Positions 9,182 through 18,850 are shown, counted from the first letter of the stretch. The stretch: 64,000 nt of DNA from Acetobacter okinawensis (GCF_002153655.1 NZ_JOPJ01000002.1:62001-126000); one strand, 5' to 3'. Program-made: numbers and translations. Notes: a model not told the origin generated them from the sequence alone.

Positions 9182-10480
9182 ATGCATCTTGCGGAACTCA
9201 AGGCCAAGTCTCCAGCCGACCTTCTGGCCTGCGCTGAAGACCTGAATATCGAAAACGCGTCCTCCCTGCGCAAGCAGGACATGATGTTCGCCATCCTCAA
9301 AACACTGGCGGACAACGATCAGGCCATTTATGGCGAAGGCACGCTTGAGATCATGCATGACGGGTTTGGATACCTGCGTGCGCCCGAATCCAACTACCTT
9401 CCCGGCCCGGATGATATTTACATCTCCCCCACACAGGTCCGCCGCTTTGGCCTGCGCACCGGGGATACGGTTGAAGGCCAGATTCGCGCCCCACGGGATG
9501 GAGAACGCTACTTCTCCATGCTCAAGATCAACACGATCAACTTTGAGTCCCCCGATGCGGTGCGCCACCGGATCAACTTTGACAACCTGACCCCGCTCTA
9601 CCCCGAGCGCCGCCTCCAGATGGAAGTGGAAAGTCAGGCCACCGCCCCCGAACCCAAGGGCGACAAAAACAAAAAAGGCGCACAAAAGGACTTCACCCCC
9701 CGGGTGATCGACCTTGTCTCCCCCATCGGTATGGGCCAGCGCGCCCTGATCGTGGCACCGCCGCGTTCAGGCAAGACGGTCATGCTCCAGAGCATTGCCT
9801 CCTCCATTTCGGCCAACCACCCCGAAGTGTTCCTGATCGTGCTGCTGATTGACGAACGCCCAGAGGAAGTGACCGACATGGCCCGCTCCGTGCGGGGCGA
9901 GGTCATTGCGTCCACCTTTGACGAACCCGCACACCGCCACGTGCAGGTCACCGAAATGGTGCTCGAAAAAGCCAAGCGTCTGGTTGAACACAAGCGCGAT
10001 GTGGTGATCCTGCTCGACTCCATTACCCGTCTGGCCCGCGCCTACAACACGGTCGTCCCCTCATCGGGCAAGGTGCTGACAGGTGGTGTGGATGCCAACG
10101 CCCTGCAGCGGCCCAAGCGCTTTTTTGGTGCAGCCCGTAACATTGAGGAAGGTGGCTCCCTGACCATTATCGCCACAGCCCTGATTGATACCGGCAGCCG
10201 CATGGACGAAGTGATCTTTGAAGAGTTCAAAGGCACGGGCAACTCGGAACTGGTGCTCGACCGCAAGCTGGCCGACAAACGCACCTTCCCTGCCATTGAC
10301 ATCACCAAGAGCGGCACCCGTAAAGAAGAGCTGCTGGTGGACCGCGCAACCCTGTCCAAAATGTGGGTACTGCGCCGGATTCTGGCACCCATGGGCACCA
10401 TGGACGCGATGGACTTCCTGCTCGACAAGCTCAAATACAGCAAAACAAACAATGACTTCTTCGAAGCCATGAACAACTAG
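9182..10480 (+). CDS. rho: Transcription termination factor Rho
   Basis: Rho is a hexameric RNA helicase that binds C-rich nascent RNA and terminates transcription. The 432-residue protein has the N-terminal helical domain and the cold-shock-like RNA-binding domain ([20 protein letters not shown] around 62-81). The ATPase core has Walker [10 protein letters not shown] near 195, Walker [17 protein letters not shown] near 275 and the Q/R loops. A Lys-rich insert ([12 protein letters not shown]) joins the two halves. The ATG at 9182 gives the family N-terminus [11 protein letters not shown]. The leader has a strong promoter and two hairpins. The terminator downstream overlaps the end of the convergent TusA-like gene. 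Confidence 0.98.
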   Translation: MHLAELKAKSPADLLACAEDLNIENASSLRKQDMMFAILKTLADNDQAIYGEGTLEIMHDGFGYLRAPESNYLPGPDDIYISPTQVRRFGLRTGDTVEGQIRAPRDGERYFSMLKINTINFESPDAVRHRINFDNLTPLYPERRLQMEVESQATAPEPKGDKNKKGAQKDFTPRVIDLVSPIGMGQRALIVAPPRSGKTVMLQSIASSISANHPEVFLIVLLIDERPEEVTDMARSVRGEVIASTFDEPAHRHVQVTEMVLEKAKRLVEHKRDVVILLDSITRLARAYNTVVPSSGKVLTGGVDANALQRPKRFFGAARNIEEGGSLTIIATALIDTGSRMDEVIFEEFKGTGNSELVLDRKLADKRTFPAIDITKSGTRKEELLVDRATLSKMWVLRRILAPMGTMDAMDFLLDKLKYSKTNNDFFEAMNN

Positions 10481-10489
10481 CCCACAGCA

Positions 10490-10547
10490 GGGCCAGCCCC
10501 ATAAACGCCCTGACCTGTCAGGCGGGCGTGGGGCTGGCCTCTTTTTT
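10490..10547 (+). terminator. Rho-independent terminator of rho, overlapping the convergent tusA-like 3' end
   Basis: GGGCCAGCCCC (from about 10491) pairs with GGGGCTGGCC (10530-10539), followed by CTCTTTTTT on the plus strand. The right arm lies inside the last codons of the minus-strand TusA-like gene. Confidence 0.8.
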
Positions 10548-10802
10548 GCGGATTGTCAGCACCACGCTGCCATCTGGCTGGGGGGTGTCCGCTACAATGC
10601 TATGGCCCAGCGCCCTAGCTGACCGGCTGACATTACGGTGCGGCTCCTCCCCCATAAGGCGCACTGCCAGCAGGCCACCGGGAGCCAGCACGTCCAGCGC
10701 CAGACGTGTGCGTACAAACGTCATGGGGCATTTTTCCGCAGTAATATCCAGAGCCGTAGCACTAGTACCATTGTGCTGCTCTGGCATCAGGGCATCATTC
10801 AT
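10518..10802 (-). CDS. TusA/SirA-family sulfur-carrier-like protein
   Basis: TusA-like proteins are small alpha/beta carriers that pass persulfide sulfur between partners. The 94-residue protein has the family core: LDITAEKCPMTFVRTRLALD, with the CPxxxxR(T) cysteine near residue 23, then LAVRLMGEEPHRNVSRSA and a short final strand. The ATG at 10802 is chosen because AGGAAGG lies six bases upstream; the frame is open further to 10901. It diverges from the Fur-family gene and its last codons lie in the rho terminator. No partner (TusBCD, MnmA, rhodanese) is nearby, so its pathway is unknown. Confidence 0.85.
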   Translation of the reverse strand: MNDALMPEQHNGTSATALDITAEKCPMTFVRTRLALDVLAPGGLLAVRLMGEEPHRNVSRSARALGHSIVADTPQPDGSVVLTIRKKEASPTPA

Positions 10803-10962
10803 GCCAACCTTCCTCCTTCCGAGGGAAAAACCACAGGCGACCATCATACAGACAGGCCTACACAGCATAAAAAAACTGCATGGTGGTGTAAAATTGGACA
10901 AACACCTCTGACTTCGGCTACCTGAAAGACGAACGCAGAGATGATAACATTAGACAGGGTTT

Positions 10963-11454
10963 GTGACCTTGAAGGTACAAGCGGCAGAATCGCGGATTGA
11001 GCAGCTGTGTATCGAACACGGCCTGAAAATGACCGGACAACGGCGGGTTATCGCCCGTGTTCTTTCCGAAGCAGACGACCACCCGGATGTGGAAGAACTG
11101 TACCGCCGCGCGCTGGTACTGGATTCCCGCATTTCGGTCGCCACCGTGTACCGCACGGTACGGCTGTTGGAGGAAAAGGGCATTCTGGAACGCCGGGATT
11201 TTGGCGGCGGACGTGCTCGGTATGAAGCAACGGAACATGGTCGACACCATTATCACCTGATTGACGTTGATAACGGCAAAGTGATCGAGTTTGAAGACCC
11301 TGAGCACGAAGCCTTTATGATGAAGGTGGCAGAGCGGCTTGGATTCGAGTTTGTCTCCATGCGGCTGGAACTGTTTGGCAAAAAACGTCAGGCAGCCGCG
11401 GCTCCATCAGGCAAGACAACTCCCCGCCCCCGCCGCAAGAAAGACCAGACATGA
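10963..11454 (+). CDS. fur: Fur-family metalloregulator
   Basis: Fur-family dimers bind Fe2+, Mn2+ or Zn2+ and repress uptake genes. The protein (163 residues) has the N-terminal winged helix (LKMTGQRRVIARVL, ISVATVYRTVRLLEEKGI). The metal-binding segment RARYEATEHGRHHYHLIDVDNGKVIEF is present in two stretches, as is a C-terminal dimerisation domain. The zinc-binding CxxC pairs of many Fur proteins are absent, as is usual in alphaproteobacterial Fur/Mur. It starts with GTG at 10963 behind GACAGGG. Its TGA overlaps the next ATG (ATGA), so it is translationally coupled to the OlsB-like gene. Whether it acts as Fur or as manganese-sensing Mur cannot be told from sequence. Confidence 0.9.
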   Translation: MTLKVQAAESRIEQLCIEHGLKMTGQRRVIARVLSEADDHPDVEELYRRALVLDSRISVATVYRTVRLLEEKGILERRDFGGGRARYEATEHGRHHYHLIDVDNGKVIEFEDPEHEAFMMKVAERLGFEFVSMRLELFGKKRQAAAAPSGKTTPRPRRKKDQT

Positions 11455-12296
11455 GTTCCACACAAACCACAGGCGGACTTTCGGCGCTGGATCTGGACCG
11501 CTCACGCTTCCCGGAACTGCATGGTGGCAGCCTGAGCGTCCGCATTGCCGAAACAGATGACGAACGTGACGCGGCTCAGGCCCTGCGTTACCGCGTATTT
11601 TATGAAGAAATGGGCGCTCACCCGAGTGCTGAAACCCTGCGCTTGAAGCGCGATATTGATGAGTTTGACAGCGTTGCAGACCACCTTCTGGTCATAGACA
11701 ACGCTATTGCCTCGGACGCACGCGGGGTTATTGGCACCTATCGGCTTGTGCAGGGGGATGCGGCGCAAAAGATCGGTCGCTTTTACTCCTCCAATGAATA
11801 TGACATTACCCCGCTCAAGGAATTCCCGGGCCGACTGCTTGAAGTCGGGCGTTCCTGCGTAGACAAGAACTACCGTGGCCGTGCTGCCATGCAGCTCTTG
11901 TGGCGTGGCATTGCGTCCTACATTTTTCTCCACCGTATTGACCTGCTGTTTGGTTGCGCCAGCCTGCCCTGCACGGACCCCGACCAGATTGCGGACGAGC
12001 TGACCTACCTCTACCATAACCACCTCGCCCCCCCAGCCCTGCGTGTCCGCGCGCTGGAAAACCGGCGGGTGGAAATGCTGCGCACGGACCCACATACCCT
12101 TAATGTGCGCCGCTGCCTTGTAGGCCTGCCGCCCCTTATCAAGGGGTATCTGCGCCTTGGGGGTTATGTGGGGGATGGCGCGGTCATTGACCCGCAGTTC
12201 AACACCACCGACGTTGCCATTCTGGTTAAAAGTGAGCTTCTGGCGGACAAATACTACCGCCATTATGAACGCCGCCTGCGCGACGCACTGGACTAA
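11451..12296 (+). CDS. OlsB-like GNAT N-acyltransferase (ornithine-lipid type)
   Basis: The 281-residue protein belongs to the COG3176 branch of the GNAT fold. The segments LRYRVFYEEMGA (about 43-54), GTYRLV (near 97), LEVGRSCVDKNYRGR and a hydrophobic MQLLWRGIASYIF helix are typical. OlsB adds 3-hydroxyacyl chains from acyl carrier protein to ornithine to make lyso-ornithine lipid. No olsA is adjacent, so the substrate is inferred from family only. It overlaps the Fur-family gene by four bases. A shared transcript would tie envelope lipid modification to metal sensing, which is speculation. Confidence 0.8.
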   Translation: MSSTQTTGGLSALDLDRSRFPELHGGSLSVRIAETDDERDAAQALRYRVFYEEMGAHPSAETLRLKRDIDEFDSVADHLLVIDNAIASDARGVIGTYRLVQGDAAQKIGRFYSSNEYDITPLKEFPGRLLEVGRSCVDKNYRGRAAMQLLWRGIASYIFLHRIDLLFGCASLPCTDPDQIADELTYLYHNHLAPPALRVRALENRRVEMLRTDPHTLNVRRCLVGLPPLIKGYLRLGGYVGDGAVIDPQFNTTDVAILVKSELLADKYYRHYERRLRDALD

Positions 12297-12311
12297 GCCG
12301 CGCATAGCACT

Positions 12312-12372
12312 CGCCCGTGGGGGCAGCCCCTTGACTCAAACGGACTTCACCCACGGGCAGGCGACCTGCCTG
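12312..12372 (+). repeat. Inverted repeats between the OlsB-like gene and lnt
   Basis: GCCCGTGGG (about 12313-12321) pairs with CCCACGGGC (12350-12358). It is followed at once by GGCAGG-CGA-CCTGCC, a second small hairpin ending five bases before the lnt ATG. There is no T-run, so it is not a classic terminator. The loop of the large repeat contains TTGACT, which could be a -35 element. Confidence 0.5.
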
Positions 12373-12376
12373 CACC

Positions 12377-14032
12377 ATGAGCGCCCCCATGCCCCGTAAA
12401 ATTGTGTTTTCCCGCTTTTACCCAAAACGGGAAACTCTCTGCTTTGCTGCCATTCTGCTGGGTCTTGGCGGCCTTGCCACACTGGCCCTGCCCCCTTTGC
12501 ATGGCCTGCCCGTGCTGTTGCTGAGCTTTGGCCTACTGGGCCACATCCTCAACACTACCCAAAGCTGGAAGCGCGCAGCCTGGACCGGAGCATTGTTCGG
12601 GTTTGGCTTTTATGCCGCCGGTCTTTACTGGCTGGTCCATGCCGTGCTCATCCGTGCCGATGAGTTCTGGTGGTTTGTCCCGTTTCCCTCCCTTGGTTGC
12701 GCGCTCATTCTGGCACCCACGGTTGCCACCCCTGCGGCACTCTCCACCCTGCTGCCCGCTGGCATACGCCGCCTGAGCGCCTTTGCTGCCCTGTGGACGT
12801 TGTTTGACATGGGACGCAGCTTTATTTTTAGCGGCTTTACATGGAATGCGCTGGGGAGTTGTCTAGCCATTCCCGGCCCTGTAGGGCAGTTGCTGATCCA
12901 ACCTGCCGCGTGGGTGGGGGAGGACGGGCTGACTTTGGGCCTTGTTGCGCTTGCGCTGCTGTGCGGCACCACCATGCTGGAGCAAACACCCCTTGCCCGT
13001 TGGATAAGCCGCACGCTCAACCCCGGGCATATGCCCTACCTTTGCCTGCCCCACCTGCGCAGGCGCGTGTTGATGTGTTCGGGGGCTGGTCTTCTGGCGT
13101 GGGGCATGGCAGCAGGTTTGCGGCTATACACCGTGCAGCCCACAGGCGAGCCCGGCCCCATTGCTGTTATTGTACAGGGGAATGTCCCCGAGACCGAAAA
13201 AATTGGCCGACAATCCCCGCGTGATATTTTTATGCGCTACCTAGGCCTGACGGCTCAGGGGGTTCAGGCAGCCCAAGCGTTACAAACCACGCAGCGCAAA
13301 CCGGGCGAGCACTTTCGGCCTATTGTTTTTCTGTGGCCCGAAACCTCTTTCCCCGGTTATGACCTGATCCAGAACAGCCCGCGTGCACGGCAGGCTATTA
13401 TGGAATGGGCTGTCGGGGCCGACGCAGGCATTATCGGCGCACTGCGCATGGATGACAGCGGGCATTACCGCAACTCCGTAGTTGCTCTGGCCCCCGACGG
13501 CGCCATTGAGGCCGTGTACGACAAAGCCCGGCTTGTGCCATTTGGCGAGTATCAACCCCCGTTCATCCCCCTGCAGATTGTACCACAAGGTGGCATGGCC
13601 GCAGGGCCCGGCCCGCAAACATGGCATCTGGCCGACGTACCCGCTGTTGGCCCTCTTATCTGCTACGAAGTTATTTTTTCAGGCGATGTTGTGAATGCCC
13701 AAGACCGCCCGCGCTGGTTGGCCAACGTGACCAATGACGCATGGTTTGGTAACAGTGCCGGGCCACGGCAGCATCTTTCCTCCGTGCGTTTGCGCGCGGT
13801 AGAGGAGGGGCTGCCCATTGCCCGCGCAGCCAATACAGGTATTTCCGTTGCTTATGATGGTATGGGCCGCATGCTCGACCATCTGGGGTGGGGCAGGCCG
13901 GGTGTTCTCAGCGTGGCACTCCCTGCCCCACTTCCGCCAACCTTGTTTGGCAGATTGGGCCAGTCCATCCCTCTGGCACTTTGCCTTATGCTGCTGGGGC
14001 TGGCATGCATACCCTACCCCAGACGACCATAA
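12377..14032 (+). CDS. lnt: Apolipoprotein N-acyltransferase
   Basis: Lnt adds the third acyl chain to the N-terminal cysteine of lipoproteins at the periplasmic face of the inner membrane. The 551-residue protein has about seven or eight membrane helices, mostly in the first 240 residues, and a nitrilase-like periplasmic domain. The catalytic Glu is in FLWPETSFPG, the Lys in YDKARLVPFGEY and the Cys in PLICYEVIFSG, in the right order. A last membrane helix (LALCLMLLGLACI) ends the protein. The ATG at 12377 follows a short hairpin that may mask the start. Lipoproteins at 45912 and 46329 in this window would be substrates. Confidence 0.96.
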   Translation: MSAPMPRKIVFSRFYPKRETLCFAAILLGLGGLATLALPPLHGLPVLLLSFGLLGHILNTTQSWKRAAWTGALFGFGFYAAGLYWLVHAVLIRADEFWWFVPFPSLGCALILAPTVATPAALSTLLPAGIRRLSAFAALWTLFDMGRSFIFSGFTWNALGSCLAIPGPVGQLLIQPAAWVGEDGLTLGLVALALLCGTTMLEQTPLARWISRTLNPGHMPYLCLPHLRRRVLMCSGAGLLAWGMAAGLRLYTVQPTGEPGPIAVIVQGNVPETEKIGRQSPRDIFMRYLGLTAQGVQAAQALQTTQRKPGEHFRPIVFLWPETSFPGYDLIQNSPRARQAIMEWAVGADAGIIGALRMDDSGHYRNSVVALAPDGAIEAVYDKARLVPFGEYQPPFIPLQIVPQGGMAAGPGPQTWHLADVPAVGPLICYEVIFSGDVVNAQDRPRWLANVTNDAWFGNSAGPRQHLSSVRLRAVEEGLPIARAANTGISVAYDGMGRMLDHLGWGRPGVLSVALPAPLPPTLFGRLGQSIPLALCLMLLGLACIPYPRRP

Positions 14033-14158
14033 GCAACGCTGCTTTAACAAAGCAGGAATTTATATGAAGCATTACAATTTTTCCTTTATGAAACATTAAG
14101 ATTACATGGTATCCGTCCTCCTGTTCCAGCCTTTACAGCCGCGGGAAAAAAAACAGTC

Positions 14159-14683
14159 GTGAGCAATACCGAGCCTCTAACGGATCCAACCGCCACGATT
14201 TCCACCCATGCGGAAACGATAGATGCGCATGTTGGCAAGCGCATTCGGCTGCGCAGGACACTGCTTGGGCTCTCGCAGGAAAAACTGGGGGAGGCCTTGG
14301 GGGTCACGTTCCAGCAAATTCAAAAATATGAACGCGGCACCAACCGGGTCGGCGCGTCCCGGCTGTATGACATTGCCACAGCGCTGGACGTGCCGATCAG
14401 CTTCTTTTTTGACGACATGCTCTCCCCCGCCAAACCAGGCGTCCGTCATCAGGGCTTTGCCGAAACACGCAAGCCTTTTGGCACCCCCGCCCCCAACACC
14501 GCCACGCCACCGGCTCTTCCCAGCAATCCGTCCATAAAAGCCATGACGGATGAACAGGATATGCTGGCCAGAAAAGAAACGTTGGATCTGGTGCGGGCCT
14601 ATTACCAGATACCCGACCGTGACCTGCGGCAGAAAATGCTGGAACTGATCCAGTCCATGGCCCGCCCTAACACAACACGGTAA
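14159..14683 (+). CDS. XRE-family helix-turn-helix transcriptional regulator
   Basis: Residues 20-90 are a Cro/CI-type DNA-binding domain (VGKRIRLRRTLLGLSQEKLG, FQQIQKYERGTNRVGASRLY). The C-terminal half is Pro-rich and then helical (LVRAYYQIPDRDLRQKMLEL). This architecture matches a regulator family that is widespread in alphaproteobacteria, with one member per genome often controlling surface or quorum traits. The targets here are unknown. The start is GTG at 14159, with no strong ribosome site. It ends at a bidirectional terminator shared with the DUF2076 gene. Confidence 0.88.
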   Translation: MSNTEPLTDPTATISTHAETIDAHVGKRIRLRRTLLGLSQEKLGEALGVTFQQIQKYERGTNRVGASRLYDIATALDVPISFFFDDMLSPAKPGVRHQGFAETRKPFGTPAPNTATPPALPSNPSIKAMTDEQDMLARKETLDLVRAYYQIPDRDLRQKMLELIQSMARPNTTR

Positions 14684-14736
14684 AATCCGGACCTGTTCGC
14701 AGCATATCTGCACAAACAGGCCCAAAACCTGTCCAT

Positions 14737-14776
14737 AAAAAAAGAGGGCGGTGCCTGCGCACCACCCTCTTTTTTA
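14737..14776. terminator. Bidirectional terminator
   Basis: AAGAGGGCGGTG pairs with CACCACCCTCTT (one G-T pair) around a short CCTGCG loop. The hairpin is flanked by A-run and T-run on both sides, so it can end both the XRE gene (plus) and the DUF2076 gene (minus). Confidence 0.88.
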
Positions 14777-14811
14777 CTCATATTATCGTACCGTAAGCAG
14801 AGGTGACGCCA

Positions 14812-15570
14812 TCAGAAGCTCTGGTCGTCGCCACCGCCCCAGTCACCACCGTCTCCACCACCCCAATCGCCACCTGCGTCAAAGCCCTGATCGGCCTGTA
14901 CGCCGCCTCCGGCAAACGGGTCGGCTCCGGTGTCACCATAATTATTGACAATGGTTTCATTGGTGGTGGTCCCACCCATGGCCCCTTCGCCCATACCGCC
15001 AGCATCGTGGTGACCGCTAAACAGGCTGGTCAGCGCATTGGCCGCAAGCATACCGCCCGCCACACCCGTGGCTGTGGTCAGCGCGCTTCCCAGAAAACCC
15101 GACCCACCCGAAAACGCGGAAGGCTGCATGCCATAGGGCATGGGCTGCGGCTGGTACTGCGGCGGCATGGCAGGCCGACCACCCCAACCCGGAGGCGGTG
15201 CGGACTGCGGCTGGGCCGACTGCCCACCACCGAACAGGCCACCAAAAAAACCGCCCGACTTCTGCTGCCCGGCATTGCTCTGCTGCTGTGCTGCCTGAAG
15301 AGCCTGCTGTGCCTGCTGGAGCTGGAACTGGAGCTGCTGAATCCGATTCTGTGCCTGCACCAGTGCGGCCTCCTGCACCACGGCCATCTGGGTCACGCGG
15401 TAGCGGGCTTCGGGGTACTTCTGGAATTCCTGCGCAATAAACTGGTCTGCCTGCTGGTCAATCGCGGGCAGGTTGGGCTGGCTCCCCGGCACGCTGCCAA
15501 AGCCACCTTGGGCAGCCCCACCAACACGGGCCATGAATTTTTCAATAAGGTCGCGTTCTTCGTTTGTCAT
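14812..15570 (-). CDS. DUF2076 family protein
   Basis: The 252-residue protein begins with the DUF2076 signature MTNEERDLIEKFMARVGG, followed by a Gln-rich coiled coil (residues about 65-105). A Gly/Pro/Gln linker follows, then a short hydrophobic segment (FLGSALTTATGVAGGMLAANAL) and an acidic Gly/Trp/Asp tail with GGDWGGGD repeats. The family has been annotated as a periplasmic ligand-binding sensor, but there is no signal peptide here and function is unproven. The ATG at 15570 has GAAGG six bases upstream. It is monocistronic, convergent with the XRE gene. Confidence 0.88.
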   Translation of the reverse strand: MTNEERDLIEKFMARVGGAAQGGFGSVPGSQPNLPAIDQQADQFIAQEFQKYPEARYRVTQMAVVQEAALVQAQNRIQQLQFQLQQAQQALQAAQQQSNAGQQKSGGFFGGLFGGGQSAQPQSAPPPGWGGRPAMPPQYQPQPMPYGMQPSAFSGGSGFLGSALTTATGVAGGMLAANALTSLFSGHHDAGGMGEGAMGGTTTNETIVNNYGDTGADPFAGGGVQADQGFDAGGDWGGGDGGDWGGGDDQSF

Positions 15571-15803
15571 TCCATACCTTCCCGCCCTGACGGGCCAATT
15601 GCAGCACCAGAGCTTTGTGCCAGAACACTCTGGCCAAGATGTGGCGCGCCCACAAGCCTGTTACAAGAGAGTACGCCAAGAAGGAAACCCTGCCATAAAG
15701 CCTGCCTTCTCTTCCGGTCTGGCGCGCGGGGCTGTATGGTGTGGCCAACCGTGCCACGCGCACATCCAACCTGACCGTCATATTGCGGAGTTTCATCCAT
15801 ACC

Positions 15804-16688
15804 ATGGACCCGGCGTCTCCCCGCCCCACAGAGCGGCCCCTCTCCTTTCAGGACCTGATCCTGACCCTGCACCAGTTCTGGTCAAAACAGGGGTGCGCCA
15901 TTCTCCAGCCCTATGATCAGGAAATAGGTGCCGGTACACTCTCCCCCCACACCACCCTGCGTGCCTTGGGGAGCAAGCCGTGGAAGGCCGCCTATGTGCA
16001 GCCCTGCCGCCGCCCGTCCGATGGCCGGTACGGGGAAAACCCGAACCGCCTGCAGCACTACTACCAGTATCAGGTTCTGCTCAAACCCACACCGGAGGAG
16101 AGCCAGAAGCTCCTGCTGGACAGCTACCGCGCCATAGGCATTGACCCTGACAAGCACGATATCCGTTTTGTGGAAGATGACTGGGAAAACCCGACCATTG
16201 GCGCATGGGGTCTGGGCTGGGAGGTCTGGTGCGATGGCATGGAGGTCACGCAGTTTACCTACTTCCAGCAGGTAGGCGGCATTCCCGTAACCCTGCCCTC
16301 CACGGAGCTGACATACGGGCTGGAGCGTCTGGCCATGTACGTGCAGGGGGTCGAGAATGTGTATGACCTCGACTACAACGGCGCGGGCCTGACCTACGGC
16401 GATGTGTTCCTGCGCGCCGAACAGGATTATTCGCGCCATAATTTTGAACTGGCCAACACGGAACTGCTCTTCCAGCACTTTAGCGATGCGGAAAAGGAAA
16501 GTGTGGCTCTGGCAGAAGCAGGCGTGGCCCAGCCCGCCTATGACCAGTGCCTTAAAGCCAGCCATCTGTTCAACCTGCTTGATGCGCGCGGCGTCATCAG
16601 CGTAAGCGAACGCGCCGCCTATATTGGCCGGGTGCGCACACTGGCCAAACTGTGTTGCGAAACCTGGCTGGCAGGCGAGGACCAATAA
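15804..16688 (+). CDS. glyQ: Glycyl-tRNA synthetase alpha subunit
   Basis: GlyQ is the catalytic subunit of the bacterial alpha2beta2 glycyl-tRNA synthetase. Residues 12-60 show the family block [19 protein letters not shown] and [33 protein letters not shown] near 75 and [12 protein letters not shown] near 178 complete the class II active site. The 294-residue length is normal. The frame is open upstream to 15741, but the ATG at 15804 matches the family N-terminus. It ends five bases before glyS. Confidence 0.97.
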   Translation: MDPASPRPTERPLSFQDLILTLHQFWSKQGCAILQPYDQEIGAGTLSPHTTLRALGSKPWKAAYVQPCRRPSDGRYGENPNRLQHYYQYQVLLKPTPEESQKLLLDSYRAIGIDPDKHDIRFVEDDWENPTIGAWGLGWEVWCDGMEVTQFTYFQQVGGIPVTLPSTELTYGLERLAMYVQGVENVYDLDYNGAGLTYGDVFLRAEQDYSRHNFELANTELLFQHFSDAEKESVALAEAGVAQPAYDQCLKASHLFNLLDARGVISVSERAAYIGRVRTLAKLCCETWLAGEDQ

Positions 16689-16692
16689 AACC

Positions 16693-18753
16693 ATGCCCGA
16701 ATTGCTGATCGAACTTTTTTCCGAGGAAATTCCAGCCCGCATGCAACAGCAGGCAGGAGAAAACCTGCTCCGCCTGCTGAACGATGCACTGGCCCCCCTC
16801 AACCCGACCGATGCCAGAAGCTACACCGGCCCACGCCGCATTGCAGCCTCCCTTAGTCTGGACGCCATGGTGCCGGGCCGCACCATTTCCGAACGTGGCC
16901 CGCGTGAGGGTGCGCCCGACAAAGCGCTGGAAGGCTTTACCCGCAAGCATGGTGTGGGCAAGGATGCACTGACCCTGCAAAACGGCTTCTGGGTGCTGGA
17001 GCGTGAGGAAGCCCCCCTTGGAGCCGCAGCGCATATTGCCGCCATCATGCCCGATCTTCTGCGCCGCTTCCCCTGGCCCAAATCCATGCGCTGGGGTGCA
17101 GGCAGCAGCATGACATGGGTACGCCCCCTGCGCCGGATTGTCTGCCTGCTTGATGGCCAGATTGTTCCGTTCTCCATGGCCACGGCGGAGGACAACGGGC
17201 ATGGGCTGAGTGCGTCCAACCAGACCGAGGGGCACCGCTTCCTCAACCCCGGCGCCATGGACGTCAGCAGTGCCGCGCAATGGCAGCAGGGTCTGCACGA
17301 ACGCCATGTGATGGTCCATGCCGCCGAGCGGCGCGAGGCCATTACAACGGGCCTGAACACCCTTGCACAGGCCGAAGGGCTGAGCATTGTAGCCGATGCC
17401 GGACTGGTGGACGAGGTCGCAGGGCTGGTCGAATGGCCCGTCCCCTTCCTCGGACGGATCGACCCCATCTTCATGGACCTGCCGCCCGAGGTCATGCAGG
17501 TGTCCATGCGTGTGAACCAGCGCTATTTTGCCCTGCGTAACAGCGATGGTTCGGCTGCGCCGCGCTTTGCCTTTGTTGCCAACATCATTCCTACCGATGA
17601 TGGGTCTCTGGTTGTCAGCGGCAACGAGCGTGTGCTGCGTGCCCGCTTTGCCGATGCGCGGCACTTCTGGAACCTTGACCGCAAACAGAGCCTTGCCTCA
17701 CGCGTAGCCGGGCTGGACAGCATTACCTTCCATGCCAAACTTGGCTCACAGGGCGCACGCACGCGCCGCATGGTGCGCCTTGCCGGTATTCTGGCCGATA
17801 TGGTCGGCGCCCCCAAAGACCTGTGCGAGCGCGCAGCCGAGTTGAGCAAAACCGACCTGACAACCGGCATGGTTGGCGAGTTCCCCGAATTGCAGGGGGT
17901 CATGGGCGGCTACTACGCCCGCCATGACGGTGAACATGCCGATGTGGCACAGGCCATTAGCGAGCACTACACCCCCCGCGGACCGGGGGATGAGGTGCCG
18001 GTAGCCCCCGTTTCCGTCGTGGTCGGGCTGGCCGACAGATTTGATATGCTGACAGCCTTTTTTGCTGCTGGCGAAAAACCATCCGGCTCGGGCGACCCCT
18101 TTGGCCTGCGCCGCGCTGCCCTTGGCATCATCCGCCTGATCCGCGAGAACGGGCTGCGGCTGGACCTGGTGCAACTGTTCGTGCTGGCGGCACAAGCCCT
18201 GCCAGAACCCTTGCGTGACGCCCCCGATCTGGCCCTGCTGCCCCAGTTCATTGCCGAGCGCCTGCGCGTACAGGTCCGTGCCGAAGGGGCACGGCATGAC
18301 TGCCTCGCCGCTATCTCGGTGGATAATGACGACACGGACATTGTGCGTCTGCTCGCCCGTGCTCAGGCATTGCAGACCATGCTGGAAACGGAGGATGGCA
18401 AAAACCTGCTGGCCGCCACCCGGCGGGCTGCCAACATCCTGCGGATTGAAGACAAAAAGGACGGCCCGCACGAAGGTACGCCCGATCCCGCCCTGTTCGC
18501 ACAGGAGGAGGAGCGCGCACTCTACGCAACACTCCAAACGGTCGAACCTGCGGTAGAACAGGCTTTTGCTGCCGAGCACTTTGCGGACGCCATGCGCGCT
18601 GCCGCCAGCCTGCGCCAGCCCCTTGACCGCTTTTTTGAAGACGTGACTGTCAACGCGCCAGAAGTGGCACTTCGCCAGAACCGGCTCAAGCTGCTGTCAC
18701 GCCTTGTGCGCATGATGCGCATGATCGCAGATTTCAGCCAGATTGAAGGTTAA
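16693..18753 (+). CDS. glyS: Glycyl-tRNA synthetase beta subunit
   Basis: GlyS carries the tRNA-recognition and HD-like domains of the heterotetrameric enzyme. The 686-residue protein begins with the typical MPELLIELFSEEIPARMQ and contains VRPLRRIVCLLDG, MRVNQRYFAL and GEFPELQGVMGGYYA. It ends in an anticodon-binding helical domain (LSRLVRMMRMIADFSQIEG). The ATG at 16693, four bases past the glyQ stop, is chosen over the upstream in-frame start at 16624, which would overlap glyQ. It forms the glyQS operon. Confidence 0.97.
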   Translation: MPELLIELFSEEIPARMQQQAGENLLRLLNDALAPLNPTDARSYTGPRRIAASLSLDAMVPGRTISERGPREGAPDKALEGFTRKHGVGKDALTLQNGFWVLEREEAPLGAAAHIAAIMPDLLRRFPWPKSMRWGAGSSMTWVRPLRRIVCLLDGQIVPFSMATAEDNGHGLSASNQTEGHRFLNPGAMDVSSAAQWQQGLHERHVMVHAAERREAITTGLNTLAQAEGLSIVADAGLVDEVAGLVEWPVPFLGRIDPIFMDLPPEVMQVSMRVNQRYFALRNSDGSAAPRFAFVANIIPTDDGSLVVSGNERVLRARFADARHFWNLDRKQSLASRVAGLDSITFHAKLGSQGARTRRMVRLAGILADMVGAPKDLCERAAELSKTDLTTGMVGEFPELQGVMGGYYARHDGEHADVAQAISEHYTPRGPGDEVPVAPVSVVVGLADRFDMLTAFFAAGEKPSGSGDPFGLRRAALGIIRLIRENGLRLDLVQLFVLAAQALPEPLRDAPDLALLPQFIAERLRVQVRAEGARHDCLAAISVDNDDTDIVRLLARAQALQTMLETEDGKNLLAATRRAANILRIEDKKDGPHEGTPDPALFAQEEERALYATLQTVEPAVEQAFAAEHFADAMRAAASLRQPLDRFFEDVTVNAPEVALRQNRLKLLSRLVRMMRMIADFSQIEG

Positions 18754-18793
18754 AAAAAAAGCCCCCACCAACCTATCCGGTAAAGTGGGGGGC
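18752..18793 (-). terminator. Terminator for the DUF1328 gene
   Basis: GCCCCCAC (18761-18768) pairs with GTGGGGGGC (18785-18793). The minus-strand transcript ends in nine U residues, which overlap the glyS stop region. Confidence 0.8.
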
Positions 18794-18815
18794 AAAATAT
18801 CCGGGCTTTAAGCAG

Positions 18816-18850
18816 GAGGGGTCGCACATCTGGAATGTGCGACCCCTTTG
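18816..18850 (+). terminator. Hairpin downstream of glyS
   Basis: GGGTCGCACAT pairs perfectly with ATGTGCGACCC around a five-base loop, followed by CCTTTG. It is the likely end of the glyQS transcript, though its T-run is short. Confidence 0.6.
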
